Shown: positions 1 to 7,968 of the stretch, in pieces
Layout of the letters: the number at the start of each line of letters is the position of its first letter
Position numbering within the stretch: the stretch's first letter is position 1
From: Actinoplanes sp. L3-i22
Lineage (GTDB): Bacteria; Actinomycetota; Actinomycetes; Mycobacteriales; Micromonosporaceae
DNA: 64,000 nucleotides
NCBI RefSeq assembly: GCF_019704555.1
Contig: NZ_AP024745.1
Coordinates: forward strand, 6,022,501 to 6,086,500
Reading direction: 5' to 3'
Translations under genes and position numbers: made by a program
Notes under the pieces: model-generated
Told to the model about the DNA's origin: nothing
Seen by the model: the letters and a program-made list of their open reading frames with translations, nothing else
Databases searched by the model: none

Positions 1-1
1 C

Positions 2-1423
2 GGCCTGGCCCCCGGCCCGGACTGCACCGCCGACGACGCCGCCCTGCTCGGCGACCTCGACCGGGACACCGCCGCCGGGCTGCTGGGCCGGCTGGCCGGC
101 GCGCACCTGGTCGACGAACACCTGCCCGGCCGGTACGCCGGCCACGACCTGCTGCGCCTGTACGCCGCCGAACGGGCCGCCGCCGAGGAACCCGCCGACC
201 AGCGGCGGGCCGCCGGGCAACGCCTGCTCGACGGCTACCTCGACCGGGCCCGGGCCGCCGCCGACGTGCTCTACCCGCACATGCTGCGCCTGCCGGGCGC
301 CGCCGCCGGCCCCGCCCACCAGGACGCCCTGGCCTGGCTGGAAGCCGAACGCCACAACCTGGTCATCGCCGTCGGCAGAGCCGCCCGCGAGGGGCCGCGC
401 CGCTCGGCGTGGCTGCTCGCCGACGCGCTGCGCGGCTACTTCCACCTGCGCCGCTACACCGCCGACTGGTTCACGGTCGCTAATGCCGCCCTGGACGCGG
501 CCCGCGCCGACCACGACGACGCGGGGCAGGCGGCGGCCCGGCACAGCCTCGGCACGGCGTACCGCAGCATCAGCGACCACCACGAGGCGCTGCGCCAGTA
601 CGCGAAGGGGCTCGGGCTGGCCCGGCGGTGCGGCTGGGCGCAGGCCGAGGCGACCGCCCTGGGCAACCTCGGCATCGTCAGCCGCAAACTGGGCCGGCTG
701 CGCGCCGCCGCCCGCCAGCTGGACGCCGCGCTGGTCATCGACCGCCGGCTCGGCCGGACCGCCGGGGAGGCCAACAACCTGAGCATGCTCGCCACCGTGT
801 ACCTGGAGATGGGCGACCTGGACCGGGCCGCCGAGCACTTCGCCGCGGCCCTGGAGCTGAACACCCTGATCGGCAGCCGGCACGGCGAAGCCCTGGCCCT
901 GACCGGTCTCGGTCAGGTCGCCCTGGAACTGGGCCGGTCCGACGACGCCGGCACCCACCTCACGGCCGCCCGGCACCGGTACGCCGAGGTCGGCGATCGC
1001 GACGGCGCCGCCGTCACCCACTGCCTGCTCGCGCTGCGCGACTGCGACCTCGGCCGGCCCGGCCCGGGCCGCGAGCACGCGCTGACCGCCCTGGCCCTGG
1101 CCCGGGAGTTCGGCGACCGGCAGACCGAGGCGATGGCCCTGAACGCCCTCGGCGCCGCCGACCGGCTGCGCGGCGAGCCCGACGCGGCGGCCGGGCACCA
1201 CCGGCACGCCTACCAGCTGGCGCAGGACACCGGCAGCCGCCGAATCGAGAGCGAGGCCCTGATCGGGCTGGCCGCCGCCCACCACGGGCTCGGGCAGCAC
1301 GACACCGCCGACGCCCTGGCCCGGCAGGCGCTCGGCCTGGCCCGCCTCGGCGGGTTCGCGGTCGTGGCCGCCGCCGCGCAGGCCTCGCTCGCGTCGATCT
1401 CCGGGGCGGCGCCCTGCCGCTGA
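2..1423 (+). CDS. AfsR/NB-ARC-type regulator, C-terminal TPR portion (5' partial)
   Basis: The frame is open to the left edge of the window, so the gene starts outside it and only the C-terminal ~473 residues are seen. The first ~80 residues contain RYAGHDLLRLYAAERA, the conserved stretch that follows the NB-ARC/ATPase module in AfsR, SARP and related STAND regulators. The rest is a run of tetratricopeptide repeats of about 40 residues (for example GNLGIVSRKLGRLRAA and GLGQVALELGRSDDAG), which sense partners or ligands in this family. No C-terminal DNA-binding domain follows, so any DNA-binding part must be at the missing N terminus. Family call is good; the regulated pathway cannot be told from here. 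Confidence 0.85.
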   Translation, partial: GLAPGPDCTADDAALLGDLDRDTAAGLLGRLAGAHLVDEHLPGRYAGHDLLRLYAAERAAAEEPADQRRAAGQRLLDGYLDRARAAADVLYPHMLRLPGAAAGPAHQDALAWLEAERHNLVIAVGRAAREGPRRSAWLLADALRGYFHLRRYTADWFTVANAALDAARADHDDAGQAAARHSLGTAYRSISDHHEALRQYAKGLGLARRCGWAQAEATALGNLGIVSRKLGRLRAAARQLDAALVIDRRLGRTAGEANNLSMLATVYLEMGDLDRAAEHFAAALELNTLIGSRHGEALALTGLGQVALELGRSDDAGTHLTAARHRYAEVGDRDGAAVTHCLLALRDCDLGRPGPGREHALTALALAREFGDRQTEAMALNALGAADRLRGEPDAAAGHHRHAYQLAQDTGSRRIESEALIGLAAAHHGLGQHDTADALARQALGLARLGGFAVVAAAAQASLASISGAAPCR

Positions 1424-1509
1424 CCAGCATGCCCATCGTCTGCCCACCACCTGCCCAGCGCCGCCCGGGACGCTCGCACCGACCTGACCGGACGCGCGAG
1501 GGAGATGTC

Positions 1510-1752
1510 ATGCGCACAACATTGCTGGGCGTGGTCGTGCTGACCGCCGGGCCCGCCACGCTCGACATCCACGCCAACGGCGGCATCGACCGGATCAGCA
1601 GCGGCGGGTTCGGGTTCGGCCAGTACGTCGGCGGGGCCGGCAACGACCGGGTCGACGGCGCGCAGGGCACCGGCACCGACACGTGCCGGGCCGACCCGGC
1701 CGACCCGAACATCCCGGGCAGCGTCGGCGACCTGGTGCTGAACTGCCCGTGA
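1510..1752 (+). CDS. Short secreted RTX-like protein, probably a shrunken remnant
   Basis: The ATG has a good ribosome site (GAGGGAG, 1497-1503). The 80-residue product starts with a short hydrophobic leader (MRTTLLGVVVLTAG) and then has one RTX-like nonapeptide (GGAGNDRVDGAQG) and a C-terminal pair of cysteines (DTCRADP and LNCP). Actinobacterial secreted RTX proteins normally have a longer signal peptide and many such calcium-binding turns. Here the leader runs almost directly into the last repeat, as if the middle had been deleted. It is followed by a strong hairpin. It may be a decaying gene or a real small protein; function is unknown. Confidence 0.55.
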   Translation: MRTTLLGVVVLTAGPATLDIHANGGIDRISSGGFGFGQYVGGAGNDRVDGAQGTGTDTCRADPADPNIPGSVGDLVLNCP

Positions 1753-1761
1753 GAATGAGCC

Positions 1762-1803
1762 CCGGGCCGGAGGATTGGGGGCCCCTCCGGCCCGGTCCCT
1801 TTC
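1762..1803 (+). terminator. Hairpin terminator after the RTX-like gene
   Basis: A perfect 12-bp stem (CCGGGCCGGAGG at 1762-1773, its complement at 1784-1795) has a 10-base loop and is followed by a pyrimidine run TCCCTTTCC. It starts 9 bases after the stop codon. Confidence 0.75.
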
Positions 1804-1890
1804 CTGCCGGGTGTTGCCATCGCTGACCGCGGGACCACGCTGGCTACAGTCGCCCTGGCGAAAGCCCGCCGGCACGAGGGAGCGAATGGC

Positions 1891-2232
1891 GTGAGCGCTG
1901 AGCAGTGGGACCGCGAGCAGGCCGAGGAGAAGCGCCGGATCGCGGTCGAGGAGGAGGCGGTGATGGCGGCCTCGGGTCTGACCTTCACCGGGGAGCGGCT
2001 GACCGCCAGCACCGCTGCGGGGTCGTTCGTCGGCACCTACGCGCAGGCGCGGGCGCACGGCATGAAGGCCGGCGAGGTCAGCGAGGTCATGCCGGGCCGG
2101 CGGTTCCTGGTCCTGTCCGTGGTCTTCCACTACTACGACCGGTTCGACGGCCTGCCTCCCGATGTCTCCCCGGACCAGCGGGCCGAGTGGAACTTCACCG
2201 TGAACCTGGCGGAGATCGCGCCGGCCGACTGA
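1891..2232 (+). CDS. Conserved-looking hypothetical protein, 113 aa
   Basis: GTG start preceded by GAGGGAG (about 8 bases upstream). A nearby ATG at 1886 reads straight into a stop and is not used. The acidic, soluble protein has a charged N-terminal helix (residues 1-25, rich in Glu and Arg), then a mixed alpha/beta part with a central aromatic patch VVFHYYDRFDG. There is no signal peptide or membrane segment. I do not recognise the family. It stands alone between two hairpins, and a TACAGT box at 1850-1855 could be its -10 element. Confidence 0.7.
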   Translation: MSAEQWDREQAEEKRRIAVEEEAVMAASGLTFTGERLTASTAAGSFVGTYAQARAHGMKAGEVSEVMPGRRFLVLSVVFHYYDRFDGLPPDVSPDQRAEWNFTVNLAEIAPAD

Positions 2233-2237
2233 TCGCG

Positions 2238-2272
2238 ACGGCGGGAATGCGGGGGCGCGGCATTCCCGCCGT
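2238..2272. terminator. Bidirectional hairpin between convergent genes
   Basis: A perfect 13-bp stem (ACGGCGGGAATGC and its complement) with a 9-base loop lies between the stop of the 1891 gene and the stop of the multicopper oxidase. The AAATAGGAATTTTGATTTT stretch to its right gives A/T runs usable in either direction. Confidence 0.8.
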
Positions 2273-2294
2273 ACGCAAATAGGAATTTTGATTT

Positions 2295-3797
2295 TCAGCT
2301 GGACATGACCATGAGCATGGCCATCATTCCCTCGTCCTCGTGGACGGTGTTGTGGCAGTGCAGCATGTAGCCGTAGGTATTGTCCGCGTAATCGGTGAAC
2401 TGCATGGCGATGACATTCGTGGACTGCGGTGAGATCAGAATGGTGTCCTTCCATTCCGCGTAGCCGCCGGTCGGCGCGACCCCGTTGATCGAGCGCACCT
2501 GGAACGGGACGTCGTGCAGATGGAACGAGTGGGTCAGACCGGTCGCGTTGGTGATCGTCCACACCTCGGTCGCGCCCAGCGTCGTCATGATCTCGCCGGA
2601 CTCCATCGCGGTCATCGTGGTGCCGGCGACCCCGTTGATCAGCATGGTGTTGCCGCTGTTCGACAGGGCGATCGTGCGGGTCGCGTCGGGGCTGCTCACG
2701 TCCAGCGCGGTGAACGTGTTCAGGGTGTCCGGCAGGTCGTCGGCGGCGGTGGTCGCGGTGGAGGTCAGGGCGAGGATCGAGGAGGTGCCGCTGCCGCCGC
2801 GCGCGCCGCCGGCGGTGACCGTGGCCTGCAGGGTGACCGTGCCGTCGGTGCTGGTCAGGTCGATGCAGATCTCGGCGCGTTCGCCGCCGACGAGTTTGAG
2901 CGCGGTGACCGACAGCGGCGCGGAGAGCAGGGCGGCGTCCGTGGCGACCTGGGTGAACGCCGCGCCGTCGGTGCGGGTGATCGTGATGATGTCGGCGATC
3001 GACGCGTTGAGCAGGTGCAGCCGGACCCGGCTGACGCCGACCGACAGGGTCGGGGTGCCGGCGACGCCGACGTTGGCCCCGTTGACCAGCAGCGGGAACG
3101 AGGTGCTGGTGGCCAGTTCGGCGGCGGTGGTGGAGCCGATGACGCCGGCCGAACTGACCGGCAGCGACTGGATGATCAGCGGGAACTGGTCGGTGCCGTA
3201 GTCGCCGGGCAGCGCGGCCGCACCCTCGGTGTCGTCGTCGATCAGCAGCATCCCGGCCAGGCCGCTGGCGACCTGTTCGGAGGTGGTGCCCAGGGCGTGC
3301 GGGTGGAACCACAGCGTGCAGGCGCCCTGGTTGATGTCGAAGGTGGGGGAGAACGTCGCGCCGGCCTCGATGGTGTTCTGCGGGCCGCCGTCGACCGCGG
3401 GCGGGATGTGCGCGCCGTGCCAGTGCACGGTGCTGACGTCGTCGAGGTTGTTGGTGATGTCCATCCGGACGCTGTCGCCCTCGCTCACCTTGATCACCGG
3501 GCCGAGGAAGGCCTGGTTGAAGCCGCAGGTGGCGCTGCTGACGCCGCTGAGGATCTGGGTGGTGCCGGTCTGCATGTCCAGCGTGAACGCCTTGGTCCCG
3601 TCGCTGTCGGTGGTCGCTTCGAGCAGCGTGGGGACGGTCAGGGTGCCGCTGGTCGCGGCGCGGGCCGGGTCCGCGAACCGGGCGCTGATGCCCAGCGCGG
3701 CGCCGGTGAGGGCCAGGGCACCGATGCCGCGCAGCAGGGCGCGCCGGCTGACGGCGGGGTGGGCCGGCATGGACGCCGGACGATCTTTTTCGGTCAT
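2295..3797 (-). CDS. TAT-exported multicopper oxidase
   Basis: A 500-residue protein that oxidises phenols, bilirubin-like compounds or metal ions and reduces O2 to water. The N terminus has a twin-arginine signal (SRRALL at 17-22, hydrophobic core, ARA cleavage site near 47), so it is exported folded with copper. All four copper-binding segments are present: HWHG (~125-128), WFHPHA (~163-168), HSFHLHD (~425) and HCHNTVHEDEGM (480-491), the last holding the type 1 ligands H-C-H-x3-H-x4-M. No purine-rich ribosome site is visible before the ATG. A TTGACA box on this strand (3850-3845) could be a -35 element with a poor -10. Substrate cannot be deduced; it resembles bilirubin oxidase/CotA-type enzymes. 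Confidence 0.93.
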   Translation of the reverse strand: MTEKDRPASMPAHPAVSRRALLRGIGALALTGAALGISARFADPARAATSGTLTVPTLLEATTDSDGTKAFTLDMQTGTTQILSGVSSATCGFNQAFLGPVIKVSEGDSVRMDITNNLDDVSTVHWHGAHIPPAVDGGPQNTIEAGATFSPTFDINQGACTLWFHPHALGTTSEQVASGLAGMLLIDDDTEGAAALPGDYGTDQFPLIIQSLPVSSAGVIGSTTAAELATSTSFPLLVNGANVGVAGTPTLSVGVSRVRLHLLNASIADIITITRTDGAAFTQVATDAALLSAPLSVTALKLVGGERAEICIDLTSTDGTVTLQATVTAGGARGGSGTSSILALTSTATTAADDLPDTLNTFTALDVSSPDATRTIALSNSGNTMLINGVAGTTMTAMESGEIMTTLGATEVWTITNATGLTHSFHLHDVPFQVRSINGVAPTGGYAEWKDTILISPQSTNVIAMQFTDYADNTYGYMLHCHNTVHEDEGMMAMLMVMSS

Positions 3798-4015
3798 GGC
3801 CGGGGAAGTTATGAGTCGACCCTATGATTCCGGTGTGGACCTGATGTCAAAACCATCAGACTGTCCACAGAAAATCACCCCCTATTTGGGTACGGGCTGT
3901 GCCGACGCCCGTAAAAGCCTGTCGAACATGGCTTCCTGACAGTTTCCTCCCATGGTTCTTAAAGGATCGGCCGTCACGGTGAGCCGTCCTGACGCCAATC
4001 ATGGAAGGCAATCTC

Positions 4016-4459
4016 ATGCGCAGAAGAACCCTCGGTAATACGGCGCTCGTCGTGACCGCCCTGCTCACCCTGACCGGGCTCGGGGTGGCGATCGCGAACG
4101 CGGCGACCACGGACACCGCCACCAGCAGCGAGTGCGCCGACGTGTTCCTGACCACCGACCCGGCCGGCGATGCGGCCGGGAAGCTGTGCACGGCGGTGGA
4201 GGCCGACGGGACCGCGGTCAGCGGGGTGGCGCTCACGTTCACCCCGTCGGCGGCGTGCACCAGCAAGGTCATGCTGCGGGTCTCCGGTGTCGACCCGGCC
4301 GGCGCCGAGTTCGGTCAGGTGGCCGAGGTGGCGTGCGGTTCGGGTGCGGCGAGCGCGTCGTTCACCCCGGTGAAGGCGATCGCGCCGGACACGTTCCTGT
4401 GCGGCACGCTGCTGGCCGACCGGTTCACCGCGGCGCAGGCCTGCGTCGCGCTGTCGTAG
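4016..4459 (+). CDS. Secreted small Cys-rich protein, unknown function
   Basis: Start chosen at 4016 because GGAAGG (4003-4008) sits 7 bases upstream; an in-frame ATG at 4001 would overlap that site. The 147-residue product has a clear Sec signal peptide (RRR, then a hydrophobic core, AxA-like cleavage after ANA near residue 30). The mature part has six cysteines (SEC, KLC, AAC, EVAC, FLC, QAC), which could form three disulfides. It is divergent from the multicopper oxidase across a ~218-bp gap, so the two may share control, but nothing in the sequence proves a link. Family not recognised. Confidence 0.7.
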   Translation: MRRRTLGNTALVVTALLTLTGLGVAIANAATTDTATSSECADVFLTTDPAGDAAGKLCTAVEADGTAVSGVALTFTPSAACTSKVMLRVSGVDPAGAEFGQVAEVACGSGAASASFTPVKAIAPDTFLCGTLLADRFTAAQACVALS

Positions 4460-4472
4460 GGCAGCACCCCGA

Positions 4473-4478
4473 TAGGCT
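4473..4478 (+). promoter_or_regulatory. TAGGCT -10 box for a leaderless transcript
   Basis: TAGGCT lies 7 bases before the GTG at 4486, which would put the transcript start on the start codon. There is no ribosome site before that GTG, as expected for leaderless translation in actinobacteria. Confidence 0.55.
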
Positions 4479-4485
4479 GCGGCAC

Positions 4486-5304
4486 GTGACGCGACGTGTG
4501 CTGGTGACCGGCGGCAGTGGATCTCTGGGCCGGCGGGTGTTCGCGCGTGCCGCGGCCGCCGGGTGGGAGCCGGTCGGGACGTTTCTGACCGGGCCGGCCG
4601 CCACCGCGGACGTGCGGATGGACATCCGGGACCCGGCGGACGTGCGCCGGGTCGTGGCCGCGGTGCGCCCGGACGCGATCGTGCACACCGCGGCCGGGCG
4701 CGACCGCGACGACTGGCCGGCCAATGCGGACGGTCCCGCGCACGTGGCGCTGGCCGCGCGCGGGATCCGTCTGGTCCACGTGTCCAGCGACGCGATCTTC
4801 TCCGGGCGGGCGGTGCACTACGACGAGTCGGCGCTGCCCGATCCGGTCTACCGGTACGGCGCGGCGAAGGCGGCCGCGGAGACCGCGGTGCGGGCGATCG
4901 ACCCGGGCGCCGCGGTGGTGCGGACCTCGCTGATCCTCGGTGACGGCAACGGCGCGCACGAGATCCTGACCCGGGACTTGATCGCCGGGCGGGCCGACGG
5001 CGCGCTGTTCACCGACGAGATCCGCACCCCGGTGCACGTCGACGACCTGGCCGACGCGCTGCTGGAACTGGCCGGCGGCGACTACGCCGGGGTGCTCAAC
5101 GTGGCCGGCGCGGACGCGGTCAGCCGCTACGACCTGGGTGTGCTGGTCGCCCGCCGGGAGGGCCTGGACGTGGCGGCGATCCCGTCGACCTCGCTGGCCG
5201 CGCTCGGGTTGAGCCGGCCCGGCGACGTGCGGCTGGTCATCGACCGGGCCGCCCGGCTGCTGGGCACCCGGCTGCGCGGGGCGCACGAATATCTGAAGCG
5301 CTGA
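4486..5304 (+). CDS. NAD(P)-dependent sugar-nucleotide reductase/epimerase (RmlD-like SDR)
   Basis: A 272-residue extended short-chain dehydrogenase. The Rossmann nucleotide loop TGGSGSLG is at 8-15, a conserved HVSSDAIF strand at ~98-105 carries the catalytic Ser, and the catalytic YxxxK is YGAAK at 124-128. The overall pattern (STDAVF-like motif, HVDDL near residue 184) is that of dTDP-4-dehydrorhamnose reductase-like proteins. No other dTDP-rhamnose genes are next to it, so a role in sugar nucleotide synthesis is only a guess; many actinobacteria carry solitary homologues. The GTG start is fixed by the TAGGCT box directly upstream. Confidence 0.85.
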   Translation: MTRRVLVTGGSGSLGRRVFARAAAAGWEPVGTFLTGPAATADVRMDIRDPADVRRVVAAVRPDAIVHTAAGRDRDDWPANADGPAHVALAARGIRLVHVSSDAIFSGRAVHYDESALPDPVYRYGAAKAAAETAVRAIDPGAAVVRTSLILGDGNGAHEILTRDLIAGRADGALFTDEIRTPVHVDDLADALLELAGGDYAGVLNVAGADAVSRYDLGVLVARREGLDVAAIPSTSLAALGLSRPGDVRLVIDRAARLLGTRLRGAHEYLKR

Positions 5305-5330
5305 TCAGGGGCGTGCCCGATACTGGCCGG

Positions 5331-5687
5331 ATGAGTGACAGCCGCACGATTCGCGTGACCGTACGCGGGTCCTTCGACAACCTGACCGACGAGCAGAAGG
5401 CCGAGCTGGTCGCGAACGGCGGTGACGACCTGCTGACCGTCGAGTACACCGAGCGGGGGCACCTGACCTACGACCTCGCGGCCCGCCCGTTCTTCACGTT
5501 CCGCTTCGCCGAGCAGGTCGCCGGGGAGCAGGAGATCCCGCAGGCGACGATCCGCGCGGAGATGAAGGCGGTCACGTGGCTGGAGGAGCGCGGCTACGGC
5601 TACAAGAAGATCACCTCGCAGACCGTCGACATGTCCGAGGTGCCGCTGGGCAAGCGCGGTAAGCGGGAGGCCGCCAAGTCGTCCTGA
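5331..5687 (+). CDS. DUF6204-type small protein
   Basis: The 118-residue protein starts RTIRVTVRGSF and contains HLTYDLAARPFFTFRF and RGYGYK, which match my memory of the actinobacterial DUF6204 family (function unknown). Start at the ATG at 5331: an in-frame start at 5313 only adds six unconserved residues. It follows the SDR gene by 26 bases in the same direction and may be co-transcribed. Soluble, alpha/beta, no catalytic motif seen. Confidence 0.8.
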   Translation: MSDSRTIRVTVRGSFDNLTDEQKAELVANGGDDLLTVEYTERGHLTYDLAARPFFTFRFAEQVAGEQEIPQATIRAEMKAVTWLEERGYGYKKITSQTVDMSEVPLGKRGKREAAKSS

Positions 5688-5709
5688 GCCGGCCGCGCCC
5701 GGGACGACG

Positions 5710-6093
5710 TCAGGCCGGGAGGCGCTCGGCGGCGCTGCGTTCCACGCAGAACTCGTTGCCTTCCGGATCCCGCATGGTCACCCAGCCCGTGCCGTCGGGC
5801 TTGCGGTGGTCCTGGTAGATCGTCGCGCCGTGCGCCAGCATCGTCTCGACGAACTCGTCACGGGTGCCGGTGTGCGGCTCGATGTCCAGGTGGAACCGGT
5901 TCTTGCCGGTCTTGTCCTCGGGCACCGCGATGAACAGCAGGCCCGGCGACTGCTCGAACGACGGGGTGAGCAGCGCTTCCTCGCTGTCGGACTCCTCGTG
6001 CAACGCGTAGCCGGTGACCACGGCCCAGAACTGCGCGATCTTGAGCGGGTCGTGGGCATCGACGGTGATGTGCCGGATCGGGTTGTTCGCCAT
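5710..6093 (-). CDS. VOC-family (glyoxalase/bleomycin-resistance fold) protein
   Basis: The 127-residue protein has the two beta-alpha-beta-beta-beta halves of a VOC domain: IRHITVDAHDPLKIAQFWA at the start, FHLDIEP in the middle and the typical end MRDPEGNEFCVE. Metal-binding candidates are His8, His68 and Glu near the C terminus. Proteins of this kind act as lyases, dioxygenases or binding/resistance proteins; the substrate is not predictable. ATG at 6093 gives the family's usual N terminus. The gene converges on the DUF6204 gene with a 22-base gap. Confidence 0.85.
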   Translation of the reverse strand: MANNPIRHITVDAHDPLKIAQFWAVVTGYALHEESDSEEALLTPSFEQSPGLLFIAVPEDKTGKNRFHLDIEPHTGTRDEFVETMLAHGATIYQDHRKPDGTGWVTMRDPEGNEFCVERSAAERLPA

Positions 6094-6101
6094 GGCGCCC
6101 A

Positions 6102-6557
6102 TCATGCCAATGTCCGGACGTGCCGGTGACCCGGCAGCGGGTAGCCCGCGCTGGGCGGCAGCTCTTCGGCGAGCAGGTAGCCGCAGCGGCGGGCGACGCC
6201 GCACGAGCCGAGGTTGTCGACGTTGTGGATCAGCGCCACCTCGCTCATCGCGAACTCGGCGAACCCCCACCGGGTCGCCTCGTCGACCGCCCAGCTGGCC
6301 AGGCCCTGGCGGCGGGCGTGGGCGGCGATCCAGTAGCCGATCTCCCACTCGAACGGGCGCGGCATCTTGAGCGCGACGTGCCCGGCGAGCGCGCCGTCGC
6401 GGACGACCGCGAAGCCGTGGCGCCCCTCGACCGCCTGCGAGCGGATCCAGTCACGCGGGGCCAGGGCGCGGGTCCACGTCCGTACCTCCGGGTCGTCGAG
6501 AAGCGGCCGCAACTCGTTCGCATCGCGCATGGCCCACGGCCGCAATGTCAGCTCCAC
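6102..6557 (-). CDS. GNAT N-acetyltransferase, RimJ/RimL type
   Basis: A 151-residue GNAT: LRPW start, EIGYWIAAHARRQGLASW carries the acetyl-CoA pyrophosphate loop (R-R-Q-G-L-A), and ALIHNVDNLGSCGVARRCGY is the typical C-terminal half. GTG start at 6557. Its transcript is divergent from the Clp-N gene and its start lies only 18 bases from the first GTCAAC palindrome, so it probably shares that operator. The downstream VOC gene follows after 8 bases on the same strand. Confidence 0.85.
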   Translation of the reverse strand: MELTLRPWAMRDANELRPLLDDPEVRTWTRALAPRDWIRSQAVEGRHGFAVVRDGALAGHVALKMPRPFEWEIGYWIAAHARRQGLASWAVDEATRWGFAEFAMSEVALIHNVDNLGSCGVARRCGYLLAEELPPSAGYPLPGHRHVRTLA

Positions 6558-6574
6558 GGCACGAACCCTACATC

Positions 6575-6591
6575 GTCAACTCAAGGTTGAC
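6575..6591. promoter_or_regulatory. Operator-like palindrome 1 (GTCAAC-N5-GTTGAC)
   Basis: GTCAAC TCAAG GTTGAC: perfect 6-bp arms around a 5-bp spacer, in the divergent gap between the GNAT gene and the Clp-N/HTH gene. A second copy with identical arms lies 29 bp away centre to centre. Confidence 0.75.
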
Positions 6592-6603
6592 GGTCAGGGA
6601 ATC

Positions 6604-6620
6604 GTCAACCTATGGTTGAC
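6604..6620. promoter_or_regulatory. Operator-like palindrome 2 (GTCAAC-N5-GTTGAC)
   Basis: GTCAAC CTATG GTTGAC: same arms as palindrome 1. It covers an in-frame ATG at 6612 and ends 3 bases before the ATG at 6624, which makes 6624 the better start and suggests that a bound protein would block transcription of the Clp-N gene. Confidence 0.75.
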
Positions 6621-6623
6621 CAC

Positions 6624-7337
6624 ATGACACAGGTTACCCCGCCGGTTCGCCTCGACGATCTCATCGGCGCCATCACCAAGAACCGTCCCGACAACCCCCT
6701 GGACCGGCTCTCCGACGCGGTCCTGCTCGGCGATCACCTGGGGGATCTGGCCGACCACCTGATCGGTCACTTCGTCGACCAGGCCCGCCGCTCCGGCGCG
6801 TCGTGGACCGACATCGGCCGCAGCATGGGCGTGTCCAAGCAGGCCGCGCAGAAACGTTTCGTACCCAAGGAGAAGCTGGACCCGTCGCAGGGCTTCAACC
6901 GCTTCTCCGACCTGGCCCGCAGCGCGGTCGTCGCCTCGATGAACCTGGCCAAGCAGCACGGCAACGTCGAGATCACCCCGGCGCACCTGGCGCTGGGGCT
7001 GCTCGAGCAGCCCGACGGGCTGGCCGTGGCGGCGATCACCGCACAGGGCCTGAGCCTCGACGCGGTCCGCGAGCGCCTGGTCGCGGCGCTGCCCGCGGGC
7101 GGCGCCGACGTGCCCGCGCTGATTCCCTACGACGCCCGGTCCCGCAAGGCCCTGGAGCTCACGTTCCGGGAGGCGCTGCGGCTGTCGGCGCAGGACTTCA
7201 TCAGCACCGGGCACGTGCTGCTCGCCCTGCTCGAAGAGGAGGAACCGGAGGGCGGCGTGCTCAACAGCCTGGGCGTGCACAAGGCCGCGGTCGAGCAGAC
7301 CGTGACCGCCGGGCCCGAGGAGGGCCAGAACCGTTAA
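6624..7337 (+). CDS. Clp N-terminal-domain protein with HTH segment
   Basis: The ~237-residue protein has an N-terminal helical part with a helix-turn-helix-like stretch (TDIGRSMGVSKQAAQKRF, ~60-77) and then two Clp-N repeats (VVASMNLAKQHGNVEITPAHLALGLLEQ and ALRLSAQDFISTGHVLLALLEEE). It has no AAA ATPase domain, so it is not ClpC itself. Such proteins are common in actinobacteria; the HTH suggests a regulator whose Clp-N part binds a peptide or partner. Twin palindromes overlap its promoter, so autoregulation is likely. No ribosome site before 6624, hence possibly leaderless. Its stop overlaps the stop of the next, convergent gene in the palindrome TTAA. Confidence 0.85.
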   Translation: MTQVTPPVRLDDLIGAITKNRPDNPLDRLSDAVLLGDHLGDLADHLIGHFVDQARRSGASWTDIGRSMGVSKQAAQKRFVPKEKLDPSQGFNRFSDLARSAVVASMNLAKQHGNVEITPAHLALGLLEQPDGLAVAAITAQGLSLDAVRERLVAALPAGGADVPALIPYDARSRKALELTFREALRLSAQDFISTGHVLLALLEEEEPEGGVLNSLGVHKAAVEQTVTAGPEEGQNR

Positions 7338-7852
7338 CCCAGCGGGAAGTCGGTCAGGGTGTGCCAGGAGTCGCCGGGCTCGGGCCGCCCGGTGATCAGG
7401 CGCAGCGCCGTGACCCGGGCCTTGACCGGCAGTTTGGCTTCCACCCCGGCGGCCACCGCGGTCAGCCCGGGCGCGTCGTGGCCGACGGTCAGGTGCGGGA
7501 CGACGTCGGTGAACTGCCCGCCGTACGGCTCGGCCTGCGGGAACCGGACCGCGAGCCGGTTGGTCAGCTCCCGGAACGGCTCGGCCGGGTTCGGCGACAG
7601 CCACAGCACCCGGTCCCCGAACCAGCCGACCCGGTCCAGGCTCAGGTAGAAGCGCGGCACCCCGGCGGCGATCAGCCGGACCGCGGCCAGGACCTGCGGG
7701 GTCAGCTGCTCCGGCGGCAGGAACGGGAAGATCACCGTGATGTGCGCGGGCACGCCCCAGGACGCCGACCGGTCGTGCCGCGCCCGCAGATCGGCGACGG
7801 CCGGTTCGGCCTCGGGAATCGGAACGATCAGGGCGCTCTGCGTCGGTTCCAT
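7334..7852 (-). CDS. 2H phosphoesterase / 2'-5' RNA ligase-like protein
   Basis: The 172-residue protein carries the two H-x-T/S motifs of the 2H phosphoesterase superfamily: PAHITVIFPF near residue 36 and PHLTVGHDA near residue 122. These His residues act as acid and base on cyclic phosphates or RNA ends. The start at 7852 matches the usual family N terminus (SALIVPIPEAEP); longer in-frame starts add unconserved residues. Cellular substrate unknown. Convergent with the Clp-N gene with a 4-base overlap. Confidence 0.82.
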   Translation of the reverse strand: MEPTQSALIVPIPEAEPAVADLRARHDRSASWGVPAHITVIFPFLPPEQLTPQVLAAVRLIAAGVPRFYLSLDRVGWFGDRVLWLSPNPAEPFRELTNRLAVRFPQAEPYGGQFTDVVPHLTVGHDAPGLTAVAAGVEAKLPVKARVTALRLITGRPEPGDSWHTLTDFPLG

Positions 7853-7968
7853 TCGCGAAGTGTCGTCGATGGTCGTTACGGAACAAAGCACATCACTGAC
7901 GGATGTCATGCACGAGGGGTGACGCATAGCGGGGACGCGGAGGCACACCGAAAACCAGAATTGCTCTC

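Noticed and set aside
1210..3312. 700-codon frame on the minus strand
   Set aside because: Arg/Gly/Pro-rich, no domain; it shadows the multicopper oxidase and the regulator end, a common artefact in GC-rich DNA.
3822..3850. Strong promoter for the multicopper oxidase
   Set aside because: TTGACA is perfect, but at 17 bp the -10 (TCATAG) is poor; I note it in the gene entry only.
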